NCBI GenBank assembly: GCA_024275575.1
Contig: JAJRYV010000041.1
Coordinates: forward strand, 1 to 64,000
Reading direction: 5' to 3'
Length of the DNA: 64,000 nucleotides
Origin: a bacterium
GTDB taxonomy: Bacteria; Zhuqueibacterota; Zhuqueibacteria; Zhuqueibacterales; Geothermadaptataceae
In this document: piece after piece, positions 45,371 to 53,184 of the stretch
Numbering within the stretch: position 1 is the stretch's first letter
Layout: each line of letters starts with the position of its first letter
Made by a program: the position numbers and the translations under genes
The notes under the pieces: model-generated
Databases searched by the model: none
What the model saw: only the letters and a program-made list of their open reading frames with translations
What the model was told of the DNA's origin: nothing

Positions 45371-46810
45371 ATGAGAATCCTTCCAATGTTGTTATTATCC
45401 GTTGCATTGTTCGTCAATACACTGGCAGCATGGCAAACGCAAAAAGTAGCCGATTTGTTTGAACGTGCCAAAACGGCCTACGAATCGCAAAACTCTGAAG
45501 AAACAGTGAGTTTATGCCGCCAGATTATACAACAATGCGAACAAAGCTACGCTGAGCCCGAATGCCGTTACACCAATGTGATGAAAAACGTCTATCTCTA
45601 CAAGGGGCTTTCAGAGTTTAAAATTTTCAATGCCGAACAGGACCTGGATTTATTGACCGAGGCTATCTCCTCCCTGAAAAAAAGTTATGAGCTTTACGGC
45701 GATCCCAACGTCGTGTTTAATTTTGGTTACATGGAAACGCTGCGTGCGATTAATTTACAAAATGGCAACCAGCTCGATGGTCTGGTTTCTTCATGGGACG
45801 GCATTCTCAGTATGTATGCCAATCAGGAATGGACACTTGATGCCGAACTCATTAAAAATTTGAAAATATTTGTCAAACAAGCGGTGGAGCTGACTGTGAC
45901 ACCAGCGGATAGTGCGATGACCACCGGCCGTTTTGCCAGTTTTATGGTGCGGCAAGCTTGTGATTTGGCCGAACAGGGCCATTTGAAGCAGGAAGATCGC
46001 TTGTTTTTCAATGTCTACCGCAAGAGAGCGATCGAGGATAATTATAATTTACGCGGTAATGAATGGCGTGCTCGCGGGTTTGCCGCAGAACAGGAATTCA
46101 TCAAAAGCCCGGATGACTACACATATCGGAAAACCCGCTCAAATCTCGAATTGGCGTTACGCTTTTCCAAAAGTATCGAACGGCAGGTTGAGATGTTGAA
46201 AGAGCTGACCAAAGTTGCTTTACATATGGAAAAAAACAGCAGCGACCGCCTCGCAGAAACCGAATTGCTCTATGCACGTGAAAAAGCGGCTCAAGCCTAC
46301 AATTTGCTCGTTGAACGACGACCGAATATCACCATCGAGCTGGAAAACGAAATCAAAAAGGTTTATGGAAATTCCATCTTTCGCCTGGTGGATTATTATT
46401 TTAGCCTGGCCGATTCAACCGACCGGTTGAATGCCTATTATAAAGCCCGTCGTGTCGGGGAAGAATTATTAGTGCCCGACCGCAAAGGCGGCTGGAAGCA
46501 AAAATTCAAATGGGATGGTTACGAAGAGCTCTATCTGCGTCTCGCTGATGTGGGATATGAGACCGGCGATGAGGCCTTTGCCGTCGATATGATCGATAAA
46601 GCCTGGAAAGCGGCGCTGTTCGCAGCAAAAACCAGCCAGACTCAGCTCTGCGGCAAGGTTAGCGAGATGAACGCCTCAAACCTCATTCTGTTTGTCGATG
46701 TCTATCAGCAAATCGCCAACCGTTTCGGCCTGCAGACGGTTTTACACTGGTTGCGGCCCATTCGCCGGTGTCTGGTGAATCGCATGAATATGTACTCAAA
46801 CCATTATTAA
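45371..46810 (+). CDS. Exported helical (TPR-like) protein of unknown function
   Basis: The 479-aa protein has a signal peptide (1-20, ending NTLAAW). The mature part is almost entirely helical with TPR-like pairs: KVADLFERAKTAYESQNSEE, DLDLLTEAISSLKKSYELYG, ETELLYAREKAAQAYNLLVE and GYETGDEAFAVDMIDKAWKA. Probably periplasmic. The start lies 2 bases after the TonB-like stop. Its C-terminal tail after about residue 455 (HWLRPIRRCLVNRMNMY) is oddly basic. The next gene's frame is open upstream through the same bases, so a frameshifted tail is possible but unproven. No family recognised. Confidence 0.75.
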   Translation: MRILPMLLLSVALFVNTLAAWQTQKVADLFERAKTAYESQNSEETVSLCRQIIQQCEQSYAEPECRYTNVMKNVYLYKGLSEFKIFNAEQDLDLLTEAISSLKKSYELYGDPNVVFNFGYMETLRAINLQNGNQLDGLVSSWDGILSMYANQEWTLDAELIKNLKIFVKQAVELTVTPADSAMTTGRFASFMVRQACDLAEQGHLKQEDRLFFNVYRKRAIEDNYNLRGNEWRARGFAAEQEFIKSPDDYTYRKTRSNLELALRFSKSIERQVEMLKELTKVALHMEKNSSDRLAETELLYAREKAAQAYNLLVERRPNITIELENEIKKVYGNSIFRLVDYYFSLADSTDRLNAYYKARRVGEELLVPDRKGGWKQKFKWDGYEELYLRLADVGYETGDEAFAVDMIDKAWKAALFAAKTSQTQLCGKVSEMNASNLILFVDVYQQIANRFGLQTVLHWLRPIRRCLVNRMNMYSNHY

Positions 46811-46830
46811 ATGCACGGGATCTTTGCTCT

Positions 46831-47394
46831 ATGAAAAACAATTTTTTAAGAAATATGATGATCATGGCCGGCACATTTTTTCTCGTTTCTGCCGGCACGG
46901 GGCTCAGAGCGCAGAAAATCGAAGCAAGCCTCGAGAAACTCATGGTCAAATATGAAAGCAAAGTGATTGAAGTTTATCAGGAAATGCAGGCGCTGGATCG
47001 CAGTGCGATCACCCATCAGGAGCGTATGGCATTCGACGAATTGCTTTCGGGATATACCGTTCGTGTTTTGGAGATTTACAAAACACTGAAGCTAATCAAA
47101 ACATTCACGCTGGAAAATTACAAAACAATCGCCGCCCGGGCGCTCTTTTTCAAGGCGTTAGCCAATATCGATGTCGCGGCAGGGGATTCAAAAAAATTTG
47201 CTGCGGCCTGCGATGATTATCGCCACGCATTATCTCTCACCCGGGGCGCAAAAACTTCAGTCCTCAGTCAAACGCTGCCATATGAAATCTGGATTGGTGA
47301 CCGTCTGTATACAAAACTGGCGGAGCTGCTCGACGATCAGGATAAAAACAGGATATTATTGCGCTGCATGCACAGCTCGGGAAATTTACAATGA
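46831..47394 (+). CDS. Exported helical protein, paralog of the next gene (short form)
   Basis: The ATG at 46831 starts a signal peptide (1-28, ending GLRAQ) and is preferred to the in-frame GTG 46768, which overlaps the previous gene. The 187-aa protein is helical. Its segments IAARALFFKALANIDVA and LPYEIWIGDRLYTKLAELLDD align with IAARALIYRALTFLEKA and LPRRIRVGGRYYSRLIDLLDE of the following protein, so the two genes are tandem duplicates. Its stop overlaps the next ATG by four bases (ATGA), indicating coupling. Function unknown. Confidence 0.75.
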   Translation: MKNNFLRNMMIMAGTFFLVSAGTGLRAQKIEASLEKLMVKYESKVIEVYQEMQALDRSAITHQERMAFDELLSGYTVRVLEIYKTLKLIKTFTLENYKTIAARALFFKALANIDVAAGDSKKFAAACDDYRHALSLTRGAKTSVLSQTLPYEIWIGDRLYTKLAELLDDQDKNRILLRCMHSSGNLQ

Positions 47395-48695
47395 GGCAGA
47401 AAATGTTAAAAAAATTCGCATATTTCCTGTTCATGTTCACACTGGCCGGCAATATTGCAATAGCGCAGGACGACTATGACACACTCATTTACGAGATGTC
47501 CAATTTGGAAAAAAGCGCCGGTGCAACCTACAAAGAATATCAATGGCTCTATTATGAAAAAAAACAGAGCGCTGAAGAATTACTGGTCTTTGAAGATTTG
47601 CTCGGCGTCTACGTGAAGCGCTTGCGCGAGGCCTATGATACGATGTCGCTTCTAAATGAAAACAGCATCGTCGAGTCCCGTGATATTGCGGCGCGCGCTT
47701 TGATTTACCGGGCGTTGACATTCCTGGAAAAAGCACCCATCGATATCACTTATTTTGAGCGCGCCTGTTATGATTATTATGAAGCCATGCAACTTTATGA
47801 AAATACCGATGACATCCCGACGCTTTTCAAACAATTACCGAGGAGAATCCGCGTCGGCGGGCGTTATTATAGTCGCCTGATCGACCTGCTCGATGAAAAA
47901 GGTCAGGACCTTTTCGCCTTTGGGCAAGTGCATATATCCATTCGCAATTTTCATGTGACCTCAAAATTTGACCCTCAAAATTTACAACTGGTACGATACC
48001 ACACCTCACCGGCCGATTCCAGTTTCTATACCTTTCGACTGGCAGAAGACCTGCTGGTGCAGGGGTTCCAGACCGCGATGCAGACGAAACGACGCTATGA
48101 TTTATATCTTGGCTTGCCTGCTGGCACTTATTATATCCGCTCACAAAAAAAACGAAACAGGGAATACGTCAATCTCGCCACGATTTACGTCAGGCCTAAT
48201 CAGTTTATCGCCTATATTGTCGAACCCATCGCGGACTGGATTATTTTTTACGAGACACCGGAAAAACTGGTCAGGTTGAGCGCAAATGAAATTGATTCGC
48301 CGGCAGAAAAAGACAGCACGGCAAACGCCGGTGTCGTGACGGACAGCGCCAGGGTGAAAACGACTGTTGCGGCCTTGAAAAAACAGCGCAGCGGTTCGGC
48401 AAACCCGACAATCCGTTCCGCCGATGCCATCGCCAAAATCGTTGATAGCATTCTCGATGGCATGAGTGAAAAAGACCTCGACACATTGCCGATCAACCGC
48501 ACACGTCAGGAGTTTGTCAAAGGTTTGGCGCGCATGATTATTACCAAAGTGCGGGGGGAATACATGACCAGTTGGAATCACTGGACGATGTCGTGGACGA
48601 TTGCGAAATCGATTACGGAATATTACACCGCAAACCGGCAGGTTTCATTACCGATGGTGAAACTCACTTATGATGTGATTCAACAGCTGATGTGA
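47391..48695 (+). CDS. Exported protein, paralog of the preceding gene with extra C-terminal domains
   Basis: The 434-aa protein has a signal peptide (about 1-25, ending NIAIAQ). Residues ~28-170 are the helical domain shared with the preceding protein. Then comes a beta-rich domain (~175-290; GQVHISIRNFHVTSKFDPQN, LYLGLPAGTYYIRSQKKR), reminiscent of a PEGA- or Ig-like fold. A charged linker and a C-terminal helical segment (~345-434) follow. It overlaps the previous gene by four bases and its end overlaps 32 bases of the convergent GNAT-like gene. Last gene of the envelope operon; function unknown. Confidence 0.75.
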   Translation: MRQKMLKKFAYFLFMFTLAGNIAIAQDDYDTLIYEMSNLEKSAGATYKEYQWLYYEKKQSAEELLVFEDLLGVYVKRLREAYDTMSLLNENSIVESRDIAARALIYRALTFLEKAPIDITYFERACYDYYEAMQLYENTDDIPTLFKQLPRRIRVGGRYYSRLIDLLDEKGQDLFAFGQVHISIRNFHVTSKFDPQNLQLVRYHTSPADSSFYTFRLAEDLLVQGFQTAMQTKRRYDLYLGLPAGTYYIRSQKKRNREYVNLATIYVRPNQFIAYIVEPIADWIIFYETPEKLVRLSANEIDSPAEKDSTANAGVVTDSARVKTTVAALKKQRSGSANPTIRSADAIAKIVDSILDGMSEKDLDTLPINRTRQEFVKGLARMIITKVRGEYMTSWNHWTMSWTIAKSITEYYTANRQVSLPMVKLTYDVIQQLM

Positions 48696-49407
48696 TCCCG
48701 GTGTTTGAATATTTTGAAGAGGCTGCTGCAGGCAGCCTCTTGGGGCGCTGTGAGTCCGGTACCTGCCGGTTTTGAAATTGCACCAGCCGTACGGTACGGA
48801 CAATTTCTCCACCCAGTAAATGGTACCTGCTGGTGATCGCTTCCAGCACAAAACCCGCCTTGACGATACTCCTGATGCCGTAACGATATTTGTCGCGACA
48901 GGCGATATAAACCGAACCGAAACCCATGAGATGCAATTTTCGCGAAACAGCGGCAAGGAAGACTGCCTGCATACCTTCAAATTGCTCCTCGACTAAAAAC
49001 CTGATTTCAGAAAGGTGAACATTGCCGCAGCGCACGTCGACATCGATGCCGCCGCTTGTCGAGAAGCTGGTTTTTACCGCAGCGCGGGACCAGGCCAATA
49101 TTTTATTGGCACGATACAAAACACAGAGCATTTCACCGGCGCGAGGCGGTGCCAGTGTGGCAACGTCATCCGGCGTTGTCGATGGGCCGTTAAATATTTT
49201 CAGATGATATGCCGATTTTCCCGGCGCTAAAAGAAATAGCGGTTTTTCATTTTTAAAGAGATAGGTCTTCTCATTTCGGATAAAAAATGCCGCCGATCTG
49301 TTCAACCGTCGCAGAAACCGGTTGAAATTTAAACTGCTCTGCCGCTGGCGGGGCATCGTAGCGGGCGCAGGGGTAGAGAGGGGATGCGGGGAGAATTGCT
49401 TGACCAT
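48664..49407 (-). CDS. GNAT-like acyltransferase domain protein
   Basis: AAGGA lies 7 bases before ATG 49407. The 247-aa protein has a basic, Pro-rich N-terminus and no signal peptide. The central part (MLCVLYRANKILAWSRAAVK) and the segment GIRSIVKAGFVLEAITSRYH with FGSVYIACRDKYR before it resemble the last strands and helix of a GNAT fold, in which a neighbouring substrate-loop is lost. The assignment is by shape, not by a clear acetyl-CoA motif. The C-terminal 30 residues are low complexity, cross the hairpin at 48717-48741, and overlap the end of the convergent gene. Confidence 0.6.
   Translation of the reverse strand: MVKQFSPHPLSTPAPATMPRQRQSSLNFNRFLRRLNRSAAFFIRNEKTYLFKNEKPLFLLAPGKSAYHLKIFNGPSTTPDDVATLAPPRAGEMLCVLYRANKILAWSRAAVKTSFSTSGGIDVDVRCGNVHLSEIRFLVEEQFEGMQAVFLAAVSRKLHLMGFGSVYIACRDKYRYGIRSIVKAGFVLEAITSRYHLLGGEIVRTVRLVQFQNRQVPDSQRPKRLPAAASSKYSNTGITSAVESHHK
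48717..48741. terminator. Hairpin at the end of the envelope operon
   Basis: AAGAGGCTGC (48717-48726) pairs perfectly with GCAGCCTCTT (48732-48741) around a 5-base loop. It lies 22 bases after the plus-strand stop and inside the 3' end of the minus-strand frame. Only a short T-pair follows, so termination is possible but not certain. Confidence 0.55.
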
Positions 49408-49713
49408 GTGTTATCCTTTATACTTGCTCGTGACTTCCTGTCAAGGGTCACTGTACAAACCAGGTGAAAAAATGCTGAAAAATTATCGGAAATTCGTCAA
49501 AATCTTCGAAACATATGCAAAAAATCAAAAATAAGTAACTTAAATTTATATTTGATTAATGCAACAAGAATGTCACTCCCTGCTTTATTGCAGAATTTCT
49601 GTTCGTTACTCTAACGTCTCGCAGATGCGAGAGAAGATGAGCAGTTTGCTAAGAGCAGATATTTATTTTGAGGCGGGAAAGCGCAATAGTGATACTTTTG
49701 CCGGGATTTCGGT
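49408..49713. other. Intergenic region, no gene seen
   Basis: No ORF with ribosome site, no repeat match and no RNA gene was recognised in these 306 bases between two minus-strand genes. Confidence 0.5.
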
Positions 49714-50934
49714 TTAAATAAAAAGCAGCCTTAAATAAGTCCACGGGTTGAGCAAGACATTACGTGTCGTCACACCGGCCATCATTTCAGAAATCAAAGT
49801 CCGGACCTGCTTGTCTTTTGCCGCCTTGCCGACGACGAGATTGAGCAGCGGCTGGTATTTACCCAGCTTTTGCAGCATCGTGCTCGTTTTTAATTCAGCC
49901 CCCAATTCTGACCACAATTTGCGTTCATATTGGCGCAATCGGGCGGCAGAAAAATCATTGCCGCGGCAGGTGTGCACCAGCACTTCCGCCGCGATTTTCC
50001 CCGAACACATAGCATTACCGATCCCCTCGCCGGAAAAAGGATCGATGAGACCTGCAGCATCACCGAGCAATAAAAAGCCATCACCGCAAACGCGCCGTTT
50101 CATACTGCCGACCGGTAAATTCCAGCCGGAAATATTACCCAGCAGTACTGCGTTTTTAAAACGCTCGCGAAAATATGGCGATTCAATAGCCGCGAGGTGG
50201 GCCTGACGCAAGCTGATGGATTGTTTTTTTAATTCGTGATGCAGCATGCCGATGCCGACGTTGACCATGCCGTCATCAAGTGGAAATATCCAGAAATAGC
50301 CGGGTAAAACATCTTTGACAAAATGTATTTCGATGGCGTTTGTCATCTGCGATACACCGCGGTAGTAGGCGCGCGTGGCCACAACCCAATGTTGGGATGC
50401 GTGCTCATAAAATCCTGTTTTGCGCGAGATTATGGAATTATAACCATCGGCGCCGACGATGACTTTTGCGGAAAGACATTGCTCAACCCCGGCGCTATTT
50501 ATGCCACTGATTCCTGCAACAGCCTCCCCTTTTTTAATTAAATTCGTAACTTTAAATTTCTCAATGGTTGTTACTTCTTTTTTCGCCTGTTGGAAAAGGA
50601 TGTCATCAAAAACGAGACGACGGCAGGCAAAACCTGGTGGAATTGCCGTATTATCACGCGGCAGAAAGGGCACGGTAATTTTTGTGCCGTTGGGTGCTGA
50701 AAACAGGATCGCCTCCACAGCCACCTGCGGTGAAAGCTGCAATTTATCGATCAATCCAAGTTCTTCAAGGTAGTTGACGCTTTTTCCGGAGATGGCGTCT
50801 CCACAGATTTTGTCGCGCGGGAATTGGCTTTTATCGAGAAGCAGTACATTTAATCCGGCACGTGCAGCATACAGCGCACATGTGGAGCCGGCAGGCCCGG
50901 CACCGACGATTATCGCATCATAAAGTGGCGACAT
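49714..50934 (-). CDS. Geranylgeranyl-reductase-family FAD-dependent oxidoreductase
   Basis: The ATG at 50934 begins right before the Rossmann strand (MSPLYDAIIVGAGPAGSTCA) and has GGAG 11 bases upstream; a start at 51000 would add an unneeded tail. The 406-aa protein has the FAD motif GAGPAGS, DKSQFPRDKICGDAISGKS (the Cys-rich family motif) and GDAAGLIDPFSGEGIGNAM, all diagnostic of the geranylgeranyl reductase family. Members saturate isoprenoid chains of quinones or lipids, or act on other polyenes; the substrate here is open. It is monocistronic. Confidence 0.88.
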   Translation of the reverse strand: MSPLYDAIIVGAGPAGSTCALYAARAGLNVLLLDKSQFPRDKICGDAISGKSVNYLEELGLIDKLQLSPQVAVEAILFSAPNGTKITVPFLPRDNTAIPPGFACRRLVFDDILFQQAKKEVTTIEKFKVTNLIKKGEAVAGISGINSAGVEQCLSAKVIVGADGYNSIISRKTGFYEHASQHWVVATRAYYRGVSQMTNAIEIHFVKDVLPGYFWIFPLDDGMVNVGIGMLHHELKKQSISLRQAHLAAIESPYFRERFKNAVLLGNISGWNLPVGSMKRRVCGDGFLLLGDAAGLIDPFSGEGIGNAMCSGKIAAEVLVHTCRGNDFSAARLRQYERKLWSELGAELKTSTMLQKLGKYQPLLNLVVGKAAKDKQVRTLISEMMAGVTTRNVLLNPWTYLRLLFI

Positions 50935-51055
50935 AAAGATGAAAACTCCAAAAATAATCCGTTGTAAAATTTGCAGGGTCGAATATAGCAGGAACGCCAT
51001 TAAATTGCAATGAGCAATACAATCCGGAATGGGTTCGTGGTCTAACCTTTATTAT

Positions 51056-51090
51056 TCTCACGCAGACGCGGTGACGCAGAGAAAAAGCCA
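51056..51090. repeat. GACGCAGAG-type dispersed repeat
   Basis: TCTCACGCAGACGCGGTGAC followed by GCAGAGAAAAAGCC is related to the words at 16505-16535 and 61489-61522. It lies just upstream of a gene remnant. Confidence 0.45.
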
Positions 51091-51175
51091 CTGTTCAGCC
51101 ATATCTGCTTGGCAGGGTTTTCTTCCCGCTTGTCAACCGTAGAATCCCGCCATCGATTCCATCGGGGATTCCCTG

Positions 51176-51717
51176 ATGGGACAGCACGTGGGCTTAATTT
51201 CCCGACGAGCAGACTTCATTCGCGTCAAGTTAAAACATGTGCAATGGGGCCCGGCCCTTGCGGCCCTCGATTCTGATGGAGATGGTTTCACCAACGGTGA
51301 AGAATTGCAAGACCCCAATGGCACTTGGGAAGTGGGAAGTGCCGCACCCGGTGCCCCAACCTCGTCACGCTGCCGGGAGATGCTGCGAGCTATCCGAGTG
51401 CAACTGCGATAGCCGGCGCTGTGAACCGGCCTGAGCGCTGCGAATTGCTGGGCAACTATCCCAACCCGTTTAATCCACAAACCCACATTCGTTCTTATCT
51501 TACTGTCGGTGAAAAAATATCGCTGGAGATTATTAATATCCGCGGTCAAGTTATCCGAACCCTGGCGCAGCAAAATTTCCCGGCCGGAACGCATAATGTT
51601 TTATGGAATGGTAAAGATAACGCTGGCAGGCAGGTCAATTCGGGGGTTTATTTTGCCCGCCTGGGTTTCTCCCAAACTGGAATTTTGCAGACAAACCGGA
51701 TGCTGCTTTTGAAATAA
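51176..51717 (+). pseudogene. Remnant of a secreted protein with Ca-binding loop and sorting domain
   Basis: One frame (to 51412) reads ALDSDGDGFTNGEELQDPNG, a calcium-binding-type D-x-D-G-D-G loop, then WEVGSAAPGAP. At the CCCC run near 51354-51357 an added base would continue directly into NLVTLPGDAASYPS of the other frame. That frame runs to 51717 with LLGNYPNPFNPQTHIRSYL, IINIRGQVIRTLAQQNFPAG and NSGVYFARLGFSQTG, a full FlgD/T9SS-like sorting domain. No signal peptide or start is seen upstream, so the gene is 5'-truncated as well as frameshifted. Confidence 0.7.
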
Positions 51718-51811
51718 AACCGTCGCGCAGTCTGAACCCTTCATAATGCTGGGGACGGCTTGCGTCTAAACCGGGTTTGTTACTGAAGGTTTTTTTTACA
51801 GGGTCGAGTTA

Positions 51812-53152
51812 TCATTTTCGGCTGTATTTGATTTTGTATTTTTCGTTCAAACGTGTATGTTTGCTGGTTAGTTGAACTTTTCGTCCCTGGATGAATTGCA
51901 TCTCGATTTGTGTGCGAATTTCTAACGGGTCACCATCTGTGACGATGAGGGTCGCATCTTTACCGGTCTCGAGAGAGCCCACATGGTCGGCGATGCCGAG
52001 AATCTGGGCAGCATAGAGTGTTATTGATTTCAGCGCCACATCCCGGGGTAAACCGAAGGCCGCAGCCATCGCGGCCTGATAGGGCAAGTTGCGCTCGTGC
52101 GCTGCATCAAAAGCACTGCCACGGCTGCTGATGCAGAATTTTACCCCGGCTTCATAAAGTTTTGCCGGGACGGTAAATCTGGTGTCGTATGGTTCCCAGC
52201 GCCGCGACGGCAAGGCCAGTGTTCCCTCATAAATCACCGGTATTTTTTTCTCTTTTAACAGGCTGAGAGCAAAACGAACATCAGCGCCGGTCATAAGCAC
52301 GGCATCGAGGTCTTCCGCCATCGCCCAGTCGATAGCCGCCTGAATTTCCTTCAAACTGCGCGCTTGCAGCAAAACCGGGATTTCTTTATTGAGAACCGGC
52401 GCCAACGCTTCTAACCTGATATCGCTGGCATGCAGCGGTCCGCCGGCCGCAATCTCGGCTTCCTGTGCTTTTAAATAAGCGCGTGCATCGGCAAAAATAT
52501 CGCGAATTTGTTTAATGCTTTCGTCCCGTCGCTTTTTTTGATCCTTTGCTTTTTTTGCACTCACTGAACTTCTTTTGTTGCCCATGAAAGGCCAGTTGAC
52601 GACCAGTCCGATGGGCGCTCGCAAGGTCAAATCCTCCCAGGTCCAGCCATCGAGCATGATCGCTGCTGAGGTGCCGGCAATCAAACCACCCGCAGGCAAT
52701 GTGTGAACGACGGTGATGCCGTTTGCCCGCGTTACCGGCAGCAGTTCCGAGTCGGGGTTAATTGCAGATTCTGCACGAATATTAGGCTTTATCGCAGTGA
52801 CCTCGGCGAAATCACGGGTGCTGCGCACTGCAGTGATTTCCACCAGGCCGATGCGTGTATTCGCCGCGATCAGGCCGGGGTAAACATGTTTCCCGGCAAC
52901 ATCGATTTTTTCCGTGCTATCGGGAAATGTCCCGCTATCGCCGATAGCTGTGATTTTGCCTTTCTCAAACAGGATATAGCCATTTTCAATCGTGGTACCG
53001 CTCACCGTATGAATCGTGCCGCCGATGAGGGCGATGGGATGGCTTTGTTTTTTGCCGGGTATTTCGTCCGAAGCCGAAAGCCGGCTCATCAATGCAAGGC
53101 TCAAAATGCCGAGTGCCAGGCCGGTATATATTTGTGCAGCTTTATTTTTCAT
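51812..53152 (-). CDS. Amidohydrolase-like exported protein lacking the metal HxH
   Basis: The ATG at 53152 has AAGGAG 9 bases upstream and starts a signal peptide (to about residue 27). The earlier ATG 53188 has no such site. The 446-aa protein keeps the fold features of imidazolonepropionase-type amidohydrolases: ALIGGTIHTVSGTTIENGYI, KHVYPGLIAANTRIGL and the end HVGSLETGKDATLIVTDGDP. The HxH metal motif expected after PGLI is replaced by ANTR, so catalysis by the usual mechanism is doubtful. It follows the double-domain amidohydrolase gene by 32 bases and is likely its structural partner. Confidence 0.85.
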   Translation of the reverse strand: MKNKAAQIYTGLALGILSLALMSRLSASDEIPGKKQSHPIALIGGTIHTVSGTTIENGYILFEKGKITAIGDSGTFPDSTEKIDVAGKHVYPGLIAANTRIGLVEITAVRSTRDFAEVTAIKPNIRAESAINPDSELLPVTRANGITVVHTLPAGGLIAGTSAAIMLDGWTWEDLTLRAPIGLVVNWPFMGNKRSSVSAKKAKDQKKRRDESIKQIRDIFADARAYLKAQEAEIAAGGPLHASDIRLEALAPVLNKEIPVLLQARSLKEIQAAIDWAMAEDLDAVLMTGADVRFALSLLKEKKIPVIYEGTLALPSRRWEPYDTRFTVPAKLYEAGVKFCISSRGSAFDAAHERNLPYQAAMAAAFGLPRDVALKSITLYAAQILGIADHVGSLETGKDATLIVTDGDPLEIRTQIEMQFIQGRKVQLTSKHTRLNEKYKIKYSRK

Positions 53153-53184
53153 TGCAACTGACTCCTTGCAGAAAGTGGTGAATT

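Noticed and set aside
46768-46830. GTG start for the short paralog at 46768
   Set aside because: It overlaps the preceding gene and places 21 residues ahead of a clean signal peptide. A frameshifted tail of the preceding gene was also considered but could not be shown.
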